Shown: piece after piece, positions 1 through 6,199 of the stretch
Layout: every line of letters begins with the position of its first letter
How positions within the stretch are numbered: the first letter of the stretch is position 1
Assembly: GCA_036171275.1 (NCBI GenBank)
Contig: JAVHQT010000096.1
Coordinates: 1 to 7,700, forward strand
Direction: 5' to 3'
DNA length: 7,700 bases
From: PALSA-1006 sp036171275
GTDB taxonomy: Bacteria > Pseudomonadota > Gammaproteobacteria > Burkholderiales > Gallionellaceae
Notes under the pieces: model-generated
What the model saw: only the letters and a program-made list of their open reading frames with translations
What the model was told of the DNA's origin: nothing
Databases searched by the model: none
Program-made: the position numbers and the translations under genes

Positions 1-39
1 AGCTATTCATCTACCGATTATCTCATTACCCACTACAAA

Positions 40-216
40 TCACATAGAGCCGTAAATATCAACTGCTTTTTCTTCGTTACCTGCTGAAACATAATTATCA
101 AAAGTTTTCTTAATATCCAAAAGTTCATTAATTGCATGAGAAGTTTCTGAATTTTGAGCAATGTCAGGAAATTGATTAAGATAATCTTTAGCTAAGCGGA
201 ATAAAGCGAAGTTGAT
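40..216 (-). pseudogene. C-terminal remnant of an unrecognised protein
   Basis: Read on the minus strand, this frame is open for 58 codons and ends in TGA at 40-42. An in-frame TAA at 217-219 closes it upstream, and there is no ATG near its beginning. The translation is protein-like: hydrophilic and probably helical, with stretches such as RLAKDYLNQFPDIAQNSE and KKTFDNYVSAGNEEKAVDIY, and no membrane segment. I do not recognise the family; the last part faintly resembles a TPR-type helix, which is not enough for a call. The base composition is clearly more AT-rich than the genes to the right, which suggests foreign origin. The likeliest reading is the 3' end of a gene whose 5' part was lost at the junction with the chemoreceptor fragment. 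A chance open frame cannot be excluded. Confidence 0.35.
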
Positions 217-285
217 TTAATAAGTCAAAAGCACATGGCAGAAAAATAATCTGAAACCACAAAATTTATAAACCCTAATCACTCA

Positions 286-840
286 GTGGGTATTGTTCGT
301 CAGTTGAATCAGTCAATCCAAAAAATTGATCAAATAGCCAATGTAATCAAAGAGATAGCGGATCAGACTAATCTGTTAGCTTTGAATGCTGCCATCGAGG
401 CTGCACGCGCTGGCGAACAGGGACGGGGCTTCGCGGTGGTGGCGGACGAGGTGAGAAAGTTGGCGGAACGCACTTCTACCAGTACCCAGGAAATTTCTGG
501 CGTGATTAACTCAATTCGAACCGAAACGGATAGCGCGGTCAGCGCGATGAGCCAAATCGAAGTTGAAGTAAAGAAGGGTGCAGACCTCAGTCAACTGACC
601 GGAGAGGTGTTGCAGAAAATTGTTGACGCCGCAGGCAAAGCAACGCAATCAGTGGGTAATATTGTCGCGAGCACCAAGGAACAAGCTTTTGCGACGGAGG
701 ATGTTTCGCATCACCTCGAAGGCATCGTTGTCGTATCTGAACAGAATGAATCGAACATTCAAAACGTAGGGCGTATGGCGCATGAGGTTGCGAGCATTGC
801 AGCTGAGTTGCAGAAAGTCATCGGACAATTTAAAGTTTAA
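286..840 (+). CDS. 5'-truncated methyl-accepting chemotaxis protein (signalling domain only; probable pseudogene)
   Basis: This is the cytoplasmic signalling part of a chemoreceptor, which in an intact protein controls CheA through CheW. Residues 24-63 form the conserved hairpin tip, with the hallmarks IADQTNLLALNAAIEAARAG and GFAVVADEVRKLAERT. The C-terminal helix follows (EDVSHHLEGI at 138-147), and the protein ends in QFKV, a common natural end for this family. The sensor domain, both membrane segments, the HAMP linker and the first methylation helix are all missing; full-length receptors usually exceed 500 residues against 184 here. The listed start is a GTG with no visible ribosome-binding site, and the frame is open back to about 250 without resembling a receptor. 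Homology seems to begin at about 286-295, so the gene was probably cut by a rearrangement. If translated, it would be soluble and without a sensor. Confidence 0.8.
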   Translation: MGIVRQLNQSIQKIDQIANVIKEIADQTNLLALNAAIEAARAGEQGRGFAVVADEVRKLAERTSTSTQEISGVINSIRTETDSAVSAMSQIEVEVKKGADLSQLTGEVLQKIVDAAGKATQSVGNIVASTKEQAFATEDVSHHLEGIVVVSEQNESNIQNVGRMAHEVASIAAELQKVIGQFKV

Positions 841-850
841 AGAAAATCAA

Positions 851-1107
851 TCGAGTCTGACCCCATAAATCAGCCTGCAAGCAGCGGCGCAACGTAATTC
901 CATCCCCATTCTGCCCTTCTCCCTGAAGGGGAAGGAACGCGCAGTATGCCTTATATTTCTTCCGGCCTCTTCAATACGAATTGTTTGCTCGCGCCTTGCT
1001 TGGCTTTGAAAATTGAATTTTTTAGGCGCCCTGCAACTATTTTGTTTTTTATACTGGGTGGCACTTAGCGCAATATCGAGTCATTTTATGGGGAATGTGA
1101 CTGTCGA
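851..1107. repeat. Possible small MITE/REP-like element with inverted end motifs
   Basis: The space from 841 to 1239 holds no convincing gene. Near its left side is TCGAGTCTGACCCCATAAAT (851-870). Near its right side is ATTTTATGGGG (1083-1093) followed by AATGTGACTGTCGA (1094-1107). The reverse complement of the left motif begins ATTTATGGGG and ends CGA, so the two are imperfect inverted copies about 255 bases apart. From memory, GGGGTCAGACTC-type and GGGGACAGTCACATT-type sequences recur in proteobacterial intergenic spaces near Y1 (IS200-like/RAYT) transposase genes. That memory supports a decayed, non-coding mobile element, but no transposase is present and I saw no clear target-site duplication. 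Confidence 0.35.
915..935. repeat. Stem-loop of REP type in the intergenic region
   Basis: CCTTCTCC (915-922) pairs with GGGGAAGG (928-935) to give an 8-bp stem with one G-T pair and a 5-base loop. It lies 75 bases after the chemoreceptor stop. No T-run follows on the + strand, so it is a poor intrinsic terminator. It fits better as an internal stem of the proposed repeat element, or as a transcript-stabilising hairpin. Confidence 0.4.
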
Positions 1108-1154
1108 GGAAACGCGGCTCAATGTTTACCGAGCAAGACTTTTTACGTGTTCAG

Positions 1155-1185
1155 TTGGACGAAAGTGACTTTTCACGGCTATCAT
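1155..1185 (+). promoter_or_regulatory. Possible promoter for the aldolase-CHASE2 unit
   Basis: TTGGAC (1155-1160) and TATCAT (1180-1185) resemble -35 and -10 boxes with a 19-base spacer, slightly long. The -10 matches the consensus at five of six positions and the -35 only at its first three. Transcription would start about 50 bases before the aldolase ATG. An alternative -10, TATACT at 1050-1055, has no good -35. Weak call. Confidence 0.25.
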
Positions 1186-1239
1186 GCGCGACTTTTTGCA
1201 ATCTACGTTTCGTTGTCAAACCAGCCGGTTTTTTTGAAG

Positions 1240-1878
1240 ATGAATGAACAGTTTTTGCGTCAGCAGTTATTGGATACTTCACGCGATTTACTCGCATTGG
1301 GGTTAAATCGCGGTACCTCGGGCAATGCGTCTGTGCGCTTTGGTACCGGCTTGCTGATTACCCCGTCCGCGTTGCCAGTCACGGCGATGAAGTCGGCAAG
1401 CATGGTGCAGTTGGCCGGCAATGGTGACGTTCTTGCTGGTGGCAAACCTTCCAGTGAATGGCGTTTTCATTGCGATATTTTTGCGGCGCGCCCAGAAATC
1501 AATGCGGTGGTGCATGTGCATTCTGTTTTTGCCACCACTTTAGCCTGTTTGGGCAAAGATTTGCCAGCGGTGCATTATATGTTGGCGCTAGCAGGTGGTG
1601 ATTCTGTGCGCTGTGCACCCTACAGTGTTTTTGGCGAAAAAACACTTTCAAATCAAGCAGTTACCGCGCTTGAAGAACGAAAAGCTTGTTTGTTGGGCAA
1701 CCACGGCATGATCGCCCTTGGGGTGGATTTGGCGGATGCGTTGGCGGTGGCGGTTGAGGTCGAGTTTGTCAGTGAAATTTATTGGCGAGCGTTGCAAGCA
1801 GGGCAACCGCATATCTTAAGTCGTCAGCAAATGCTGGAAGTTTCCGCAAAGTTTGTCGAATACAAAAAGGTTGGCTGA
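1240..1878 (+). CDS. fucA: Class II aldolase, L-fuculose-1-phosphate aldolase-like
   Basis: FucA-type enzymes are cytoplasmic, zinc-dependent and cleave L-fuculose 1-phosphate into dihydroxyacetone phosphate and L-lactaldehyde. From the ATG at 1240 the protein has 212 residues, close to E. coli FucA, and its key residues fall at the same numbers as I recall for that enzyme. These are Glu73 in PSSEWRFH, the zinc ligands His92 and His94 in VHVHS, His155 in GNHGM, Tyr113, and the phosphate-binding Thr26/Asn29 in RGTSGNASVR and Ser71/Ser72. The frame is open upstream to a GTG at 1147, but those 31 residues have no family counterpart, so I chose the inner ATG although its ribosome-binding site is weak. 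No fucose kinase, isomerase or transporter is near, so the substrate could be a related sugar phosphate. The CHASE2 gene follows after two bases. Confidence 0.85.
   Translation: MNEQFLRQQLLDTSRDLLALGLNRGTSGNASVRFGTGLLITPSALPVTAMKSASMVQLAGNGDVLAGGKPSSEWRFHCDIFAARPEINAVVHVHSVFATTLACLGKDLPAVHYMLALAGGDSVRCAPYSVFGEKTLSNQAVTALEERKACLLGNHGMIALGVDLADALAVAVEVEFVSEIYWRALQAGQPHILSRQQMLEVSAKFVEYKKVG
1864..1870 (+). promoter_or_regulatory. Ribosome-binding site of the CHASE2 gene
   Basis: AAAAAGG, inside the last codons of the aldolase gene, ends 10 bases before the ATG at 1881. It supports that start over upstream in-frame codons and suggests coupled translation of the pair. Confidence 0.5.
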
Positions 1879-1880
1879 CC

Positions 1881-3587
1881 ATGAAGCTCAAAATTTGGTT
1901 ATCGCACTATTATCGTTTTGCATTTGAGCGCTTTGCCATCTTACTAGCGCGGCGGTGGAAACGGCATTTTTATATTTATTTAGCGTTAATTTTCACTCTG
2001 TTTGCCTTGCTGGACACCGTATTTTTACACTTGAGCAGTGAAATTCGCACCGCTGCATTTGACACTATGGTGAGCAATCGTTTGCTGCCCCCCCAGCCAG
2101 ATGCCGACATTATTATTGTCGATATTAACGAGGCGAGCTTGTCGGCGCTGTCAGAAAAACATGGTCGTTGGCCTTGGCCGCGCCAAGTATTGGGTGATTT
2201 TGTCACGCAAATTGAGAAACAGCATCCCAAGGCGATTGTGTTCGATATTTTGTTTAGCGATGCCGATAAACAAAATCCGCAAAGCGATGCCGCATTTGAT
2301 GCCAGCATTGCGCACACCCAAAACACCTATTTCCCAATGTTGATGTTAGGCGAAACCGGTGATGCTTTGCGGCAGATTAAAGTGGCGGAGATTCCAGGCG
2401 TTGAACCGGCCACCGATGCGCAACAAACGGCCGATGCCAGTGTGAATTTGATTATGCCTTACTTTAAAGCGGCGCTGGAAGGCGGGCGTTTGGGCACGCA
2501 AAATGTCATTTTAGATTCGGATGGCGTGGTGCGAAATTATCCGGTTGACCTCTATGCGTATGGCTGGTTAATCCCGTCGCTGCCACATCGTTTGGGACGT
2601 GAATTGGGTTGGCCGCAGCCTTCGACGGATCATATGTTATTGAATTGGCGCGGGAAACCTTATAGTTATCAGTATGTTAGCTTTGCCGAGATTGATAGTG
2701 ATTTACATCGCACGCAAAAGATCCGTCCCGCTGACGAATTCAAAAATAAAATCATTTTAATCGGTTCAACTGCGCCGAATTTATACGATGTACGCGCAAC
2801 GCCGATGGACAAAATGCACCCGGGCGTGGAAGTGTTGGCGACCGCGATTGATAATTACAAACACGGCGATTCCTTACGTTTCCCGGAAGGGCAATTCTGG
2901 TATTTGCTGATTACCTTGACCATTATTTGGCTGACAGCGTGGGCTTTTCATCGTGAAGACGGGCGCGGCAACATTGATACCTTGTTCAGTTTGTCGCAGT
3001 TTATCTTGATTGCTTTTTCGTTTGCCAGCATCAATTTTGGCGATACTTATATCAACTTGGCGGGGCCGGTTATGTTGGGTATTGCGCACTTTTCTTTGGC
3101 GCGTTTATATGCGCGGGCGACGGATAAATTATTAGAGATCAATATGTTAAGAATTTCAGCGCAGCAAGAAAACCCCAGTCTTGCTACGTTGCTGCTGCTG
3201 CGTTTTGACGTGCAGCGTAATCCGCTCTCCGCCGGCAAACTGGAAACCATACGCCTCGCTTTGCAACGCACAGGGACCGTCAAAAAAAGCGTGGAAGTAC
3301 TATTAAGTGAGCAAAAAGGGCTGTGGGGATTGTTCGAAAAAACCATCGCCATTTCTTGGTTATCTGACGCGCCGACGCTGCCGACGGAAGCGGAAGTGGC
3401 CGCCGATGTGCAAGCGGTGTTAAGTGCATTACCGCAAATTTTACAGGAAACACTGTTAAATGTGGTTGGTGCAGTCACCTTGCAGCGCCATCAAGCGCCC
3501 GTGCTAGCGGGGCAAGCCGCCGCTGACAGTTGGCGAAATTTGTTGGCGCAGACACTCTTGACCGCGCCGATTGACGATGCACAGTAA
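1881..3587 (+). CDS. CHASE2-domain membrane sensor with unassigned C-terminal output domain
   Basis: This is a 568-residue predicted inner-membrane sensor. After a short basic N-terminus, a first membrane helix lies at about 31-48. A periplasmic CHASE2 domain spans about 58-330, shown by DADIIIVDINEASL, GRWPWPRQVL, KAIVFDILFSDAD and KNKIILIGSTAP. Three membrane helices follow (about 338-356, 366-384 and 390-410). CHASE2 proteins normally send their signal to a cyclase, GGDEF or kinase domain. Here the last ~158 residues contain no such signature. Their apparent strand-helix-hairpin-helix order, with RFDV at 441-444 where cyclases have a metal-binding Asp, could be a decayed class III cyclase fold; that is inference. 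The ligand is unknown. The start at 1881 has a good ribosome-binding site, and the gene is probably co-transcribed with the aldolase. Confidence 0.82.
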   Translation: MKLKIWLSHYYRFAFERFAILLARRWKRHFYIYLALIFTLFALLDTVFLHLSSEIRTAAFDTMVSNRLLPPQPDADIIIVDINEASLSALSEKHGRWPWPRQVLGDFVTQIEKQHPKAIVFDILFSDADKQNPQSDAAFDASIAHTQNTYFPMLMLGETGDALRQIKVAEIPGVEPATDAQQTADASVNLIMPYFKAALEGGRLGTQNVILDSDGVVRNYPVDLYAYGWLIPSLPHRLGRELGWPQPSTDHMLLNWRGKPYSYQYVSFAEIDSDLHRTQKIRPADEFKNKIILIGSTAPNLYDVRATPMDKMHPGVEVLATAIDNYKHGDSLRFPEGQFWYLLITLTIIWLTAWAFHREDGRGNIDTLFSLSQFILIAFSFASINFGDTYINLAGPVMLGIAHFSLARLYARATDKLLEINMLRISAQQENPSLATLLLLRFDVQRNPLSAGKLETIRLALQRTGTVKKSVEVLLSEQKGLWGLFEKTIAISWLSDAPTLPTEAEVAADVQAVLSALPQILQETLLNVVGAVTLQRHQAPVLAGQAAADSWRNLLAQTLLTAPIDDAQ

Positions 3588-3629
3588 GTACTGATTAACC
3601 ATCCGTCTGTTCTGAATTTCGCAACGAAT

Positions 3630-3667
3630 GCGCTAGCACCGGATTAAATCAGCGCTTTGTTTTGTGG
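3630..3667 (+). terminator. Weak intrinsic terminator candidate after the CHASE2 gene
   Basis: GCGCT (3630-3634) can pair with AGCGC (3651-3655) across a 16-base loop, and TTTGTTTTG follows directly. The stem is only five pairs and the loop is large. Position and T-richness favour a terminator; stability does not. Confidence 0.3.
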
Positions 3668-3691
3668 GGTGTATATTTGTAACTATATGAT
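3662..3691 (+). promoter_or_regulatory. Possible promoter for the exonuclease-VanZ-rlmD-dnaA operon
   Basis: The 132-base gap before the exonuclease is the only sizeable gap upstream of the four-gene run, and its last 60 bases are very AT-rich. TATGAT (3686-3691) matches the -10 consensus at five of six positions. TTGTGG (3662-3667), 18 bases upstream, is a poor -35. TATATT (3692-3697) is an alternative -10. The location is more convincing than the boxes. Confidence 0.3.
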
Positions 3692-3719
3692 TATATTGAT
3701 ATTTTTTTAGAATAAAATA

Positions 3720-4496
3720 ATGAAGCCAACTTTAGTTTTTGATATTGAAACCATTCCAGATGTGGCGGGATTGCGTGCCCTTTACGCCCTTGATGCGGCA
3801 GTGAGCGATCCGGAGGTGGCCGAAATGGCGTTTCAAATGCGCCGCCAAAAAACCGGTAGCGATTTTATTCAGCATCACTTGCAAAAAGTGGTGGCAATTT
3901 CGTGTGTGCTGCGTGAAGGGGAACATTTTAAAGTGTGGTCGCTTGGCGAAATCGACGAAAACGAAGGCGAACTGATTCAGCGTTTCTTTGACGGTGTAGA
4001 AAAATACACGCCGCAATTAGTCAGTTGGAACGGAGGCGGGTTCGACTTGCCGGTATTGCACTATCGTGGGTTGATTCACGGCGTCCAAGCTCCTCGTTAT
4101 TGGGATCAGGGTGAGGATGATAAAGATTTTAAATGGAATAATTACATTAGCCGGTATCATGCGCGCCATTTAGATTTGATGGATTTGCTGGCAATGTACA
4201 CCGGACGCGCCAACGCACCGCTGGACGAATTAGCCAAATTGATTGGCTTTCCCGGTAAGCTCGGCATGGATGGCAGCAAAGTTTGGCAGGCTTACCAAGA
4301 CGGGCAAATCGCCGATATTCGCAATTATTGTGAAACGGACGTAGTGAACACGTATTTGGTGTTTGCGCGTTTTCAACTCATGCGCGGGCAATTTACGCCG
4401 GCTCGATTCGCGCAAGAATGCGCGTTGGTGCGCAGCGTATTGGCAAAATCGACTGAACCGCATTGGGCGGAATATTTAGCGGCTTGGCCCGAATAA
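3720..4496 (+). CDS. PolB-like 3'-5' exonuclease (DnaQ/RNase H-like fold)
   Basis: This 258-residue protein belongs to the stand-alone exonucleases related to the proofreading domain of family B DNA polymerases. All three exonuclease motifs are visible: Asp8 and Glu10 in VFDIETIPD (Exo I), Asn104 and Asp109 in SWNGGGFDLPVL (Exo II), and Tyr203 and Asp207 in NYCETDVVNTY (Exo III). They supply the acidic ligands for two-metal-ion hydrolysis, so the enzyme should be active. There is no polymerase domain, signal peptide or membrane segment, so it should act in the cytoplasm on DNA or RNA 3' ends; the physiological substrate is not evident. The ATG lies just before the first motif, as is usual here, but its ribosome-binding site is poor. 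Its stop shares a base with the next gene's ATG. Confidence 0.88.
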   Translation: MKPTLVFDIETIPDVAGLRALYALDAAVSDPEVAEMAFQMRRQKTGSDFIQHHLQKVVAISCVLREGEHFKVWSLGEIDENEGELIQRFFDGVEKYTPQLVSWNGGGFDLPVLHYRGLIHGVQAPRYWDQGEDDKDFKWNNYISRYHARHLDLMDLLAMYTGRANAPLDELAKLIGFPGKLGMDGSKVWQAYQDGQIADIRNYCETDVVNTYLVFARFQLMRGQFTPARFAQECALVRSVLAKSTEPHWAEYLAAWPE

Positions 4497-4882
4497 TGAC
4501 GCCGCAACGAAGCTGGCTGTGCATCGGCTGGTTACTGGTCTTGGGCGTTCTTTATGGCTCTTTGATGCCGCATCCGCCGCAACCGCTGCAATTTCACGCT
4601 GTCGATAAAGTTGAGCATACTTTGGCTTACGCCACGTTAATGTGGTGGTTTTGCCAAGTTTATCGTGTGCATCGCCTACGGCTATTTTTGGCTTTTGCCA
4701 GCATGGGCATCGGTATTGAGTATTTACAAGGCTTAACGTCTTATCGAACTTTTGATTACGCCGATATGCTAGCCAACGCCAGCGGTGCTTTGGCAGGCTG
4801 GGCAATTGCCGCACTATTATTTAGTAACACTTTGATTATTTTTAATAAATTATGCAAAAAGCCAAGCCAGTTGTTACAGTAA
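4496..4882 (+). CDS. VanZ-family small membrane protein
   Basis: This 128-residue membrane protein has four predicted helices at about 7-22, 43-56, 61-77 and 96-114. The VanZ-family core is clear: DKVEHTLAYATLMWWF (38-52), GIGIEYLQ (71-78), and the conserved block RTFDYADMLANASGALAGW (84-102). VanZ is named for a teicoplanin-resistance accessory protein, but short stand-alone members like this are widespread in proteobacteria and have no established role; resistance should not be inferred. I chose the ATG at 4496, which overlaps the exonuclease stop in a TAATG arrangement. An in-frame GTG at 4463 would add 11 unconserved residues inside the exonuclease gene. The 3' end overlaps rlmD by 31 bases, so the three genes are probably translationally linked. 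Confidence 0.85.
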   Translation: MTPQRSWLCIGWLLVLGVLYGSLMPHPPQPLQFHAVDKVEHTLAYATLMWWFCQVYRVHRLRLFLAFASMGIGIEYLQGLTSYRTFDYADMLANASGALAGWAIAALLFSNTLIIFNKLCKKPSQLLQ

Positions 4883-6189
4883 CTGCCCTAGACCAAGATG
4901 GTCGCGGCATCGCTCATTACCAAGGAAAAGTGATTTTTATCGAAGGCGCTCTGATTGGCGAGCGGGTCACTTATTCTTCTTTTCGCAAAAAAACCAGTTT
5001 TGAAAACGCAGTGGTGACTGAAATATTACGGCCGTCGTTTACGCGTGTTACGCCAAAGTGTCCCCATTTCGGCGTGTGTGGCGGCTGCTCGATGCAGCAT
5101 TTGGATGGGCGGGCGCAAGTGGCAATTAAACAGCGTATTTTGGAGGACAATTTGCAGCGAATTGGCAAAGTTAAAGCCGCCATGATTTTGCCGCCGATTG
5201 TCGGCGAAACTTGGGGCTATCGGCAACGGGCGCGGCTTTCGGTTCGTTATGTACTCAAAAAAGGTAAAACGCTGGTCGGCTTTCACGAAAAGCGCAGCAG
5301 CTTTATTGCCAATATGCAGCAATGCGACATTCTGCCGCCGAAAATTTCTAAATTATTGCCACTGTTAGCTGCACTGAATGAGCAACTTTCCATTCGTGAC
5401 CAATTGCCACAAATTGAACTGGCTGCCGGCGAACTGGTTGATGTTCTGGTGCTCCGCATCATGCAACCGCTGAGCGCTGCGGACGAAACGCTGCTTAAAC
5501 AATTTGCAGATGCGCATCAAGTCCAATTTTGGACGCAAAGCAAAGGACCAGAAACAGTGTTGCCGTTTTATCCGTTGGATGCGCCGCCGTTGAATTATTC
5601 CTTGCCAGAATTTCGCGTCACGATGCCGTATGCACCGTCTGAATTTACCCAAGTCAATAGCATCATGAATCGACTGATGGTGAGCAGGGCTTTGCGCTTG
5701 CTTGCACCGCAAGCGACGGAAAAAATTGCCGATTTTTTCTGCGGGCTGGGAAATTTTACCTTGCCGATTGCGCGCAGTGCGGCGCAGGTTTTGGGTGTTG
5801 AGGGTAGTGCCGCACTGGTGCAACGTGCAGCGCAAAATGCTCAGTACAATCAACTCGATAACAACACGCAATTTGTGGTGAAGAATCTGTTTGAAATCGA
5901 TGAAGCTGGGTTGGAAAAGCTCGGAAAACTGGATAAATGGCTGATTGATCCGCCGCGTGACGGCGCAATGGCCTTGGTGAAAGCGATTAACACAGCCACT
6001 GCGCCGCGTCGAATTGTCTATGTCAGCTGCAATCCGGCAACTTTGGCGCGTGATGCTGACATTCTGGTGCATGAAAAAGGCTTTCGCTTGCTGTCTGCTG
6101 GCGTGATGAATATGTTTCCGCACACTTCGCATGTCGAATCGATTGCGGTTTTTGAATTGACAATGCTCGACACCGAAAGTTTACAGTGA
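4852..6189 (+). CDS. rlmD: 23S rRNA (uracil-1939-C5)-methyltransferase RlmD
   Basis: RlmD (RumA) uses S-adenosylmethionine to methylate U1939 of 23S rRNA. The 445-residue protein has the full layout. An N-terminal TRAM RNA-binding domain covers about 1-60. The four cysteines for a 4Fe-4S cluster are Cys70, Cys76, Cys79 and Cys158. A SAM-binding loop lies at ADFFCGLGNFTLPIA (293-307), Asp366 in LIDPPRDG, the catalytic nucleophile Cys393 in YVSCNPATLARD, and the likely base Glu429 in SHVESIAVFE. Length and motif spacing match the family, and nothing looks decayed. TrmA and RlmC are relatives, but the TRAM domain with this cysteine cluster points to RlmD. The ATG at 4852 is the only suitable start before the TRAM domain, and it overlaps the VanZ-family gene. 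dnaA begins 10 bases after the stop. Confidence 0.92.
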   Translation: MQKAKPVVTVTALDQDGRGIAHYQGKVIFIEGALIGERVTYSSFRKKTSFENAVVTEILRPSFTRVTPKCPHFGVCGGCSMQHLDGRAQVAIKQRILEDNLQRIGKVKAAMILPPIVGETWGYRQRARLSVRYVLKKGKTLVGFHEKRSSFIANMQQCDILPPKISKLLPLLAALNEQLSIRDQLPQIELAAGELVDVLVLRIMQPLSAADETLLKQFADAHQVQFWTQSKGPETVLPFYPLDAPPLNYSLPEFRVTMPYAPSEFTQVNSIMNRLMVSRALRLLAPQATEKIADFFCGLGNFTLPIARSAAQVLGVEGSAALVQRAAQNAQYNQLDNNTQFVVKNLFEIDEAGLEKLGKLDKWLIDPPRDGAMALVKAINTATAPRRIVYVSCNPATLARDADILVHEKGFRLLSAGVMNMFPHTSHVESIAVFELTMLDTESLQ

Positions 6190-6199
6190 GCCTTTACTT

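Noticed and set aside
839..851. Thirteen-base match AAAGAAAATCAAT, also found at 7551-7563 after dnaA
   Set aside because: Both copies follow gene ends, but one such match is about what chance gives in 7.7 kb, more so for AT-rich bases, and the similarity does not extend convincingly.
1147..1239. 31-residue N-terminal extension of the aldolase from a GTG
   Set aside because: The extension has no counterpart in FucA-type proteins, and with the inner ATG all catalytic residues fall at the family's usual numbers.
1782..1880. 33-residue N-terminal extension of the CHASE2 protein
   Set aside because: It would overlap the aldolase gene by about 100 bases in another frame, is not membrane-like, and the ATG at 1881 has the better ribosome-binding site.
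4496..4882. Glycopeptide-resistance gene (vanZ)
   Set aside because: Only family membership is supported. There is no vanA-type cluster, and short VanZ-like proteins are common in Gram-negative genomes without any resistance role.
5365..6132. Minus-strand open frame of 255 codons inside rlmD
   Set aside because: It lies wholly opposite a clearly conserved gene, its translation has no recognisable domain and is rich in Arg, His and Gln as expected of an antisense shadow, and no promoter or ribosome-binding site is seen.
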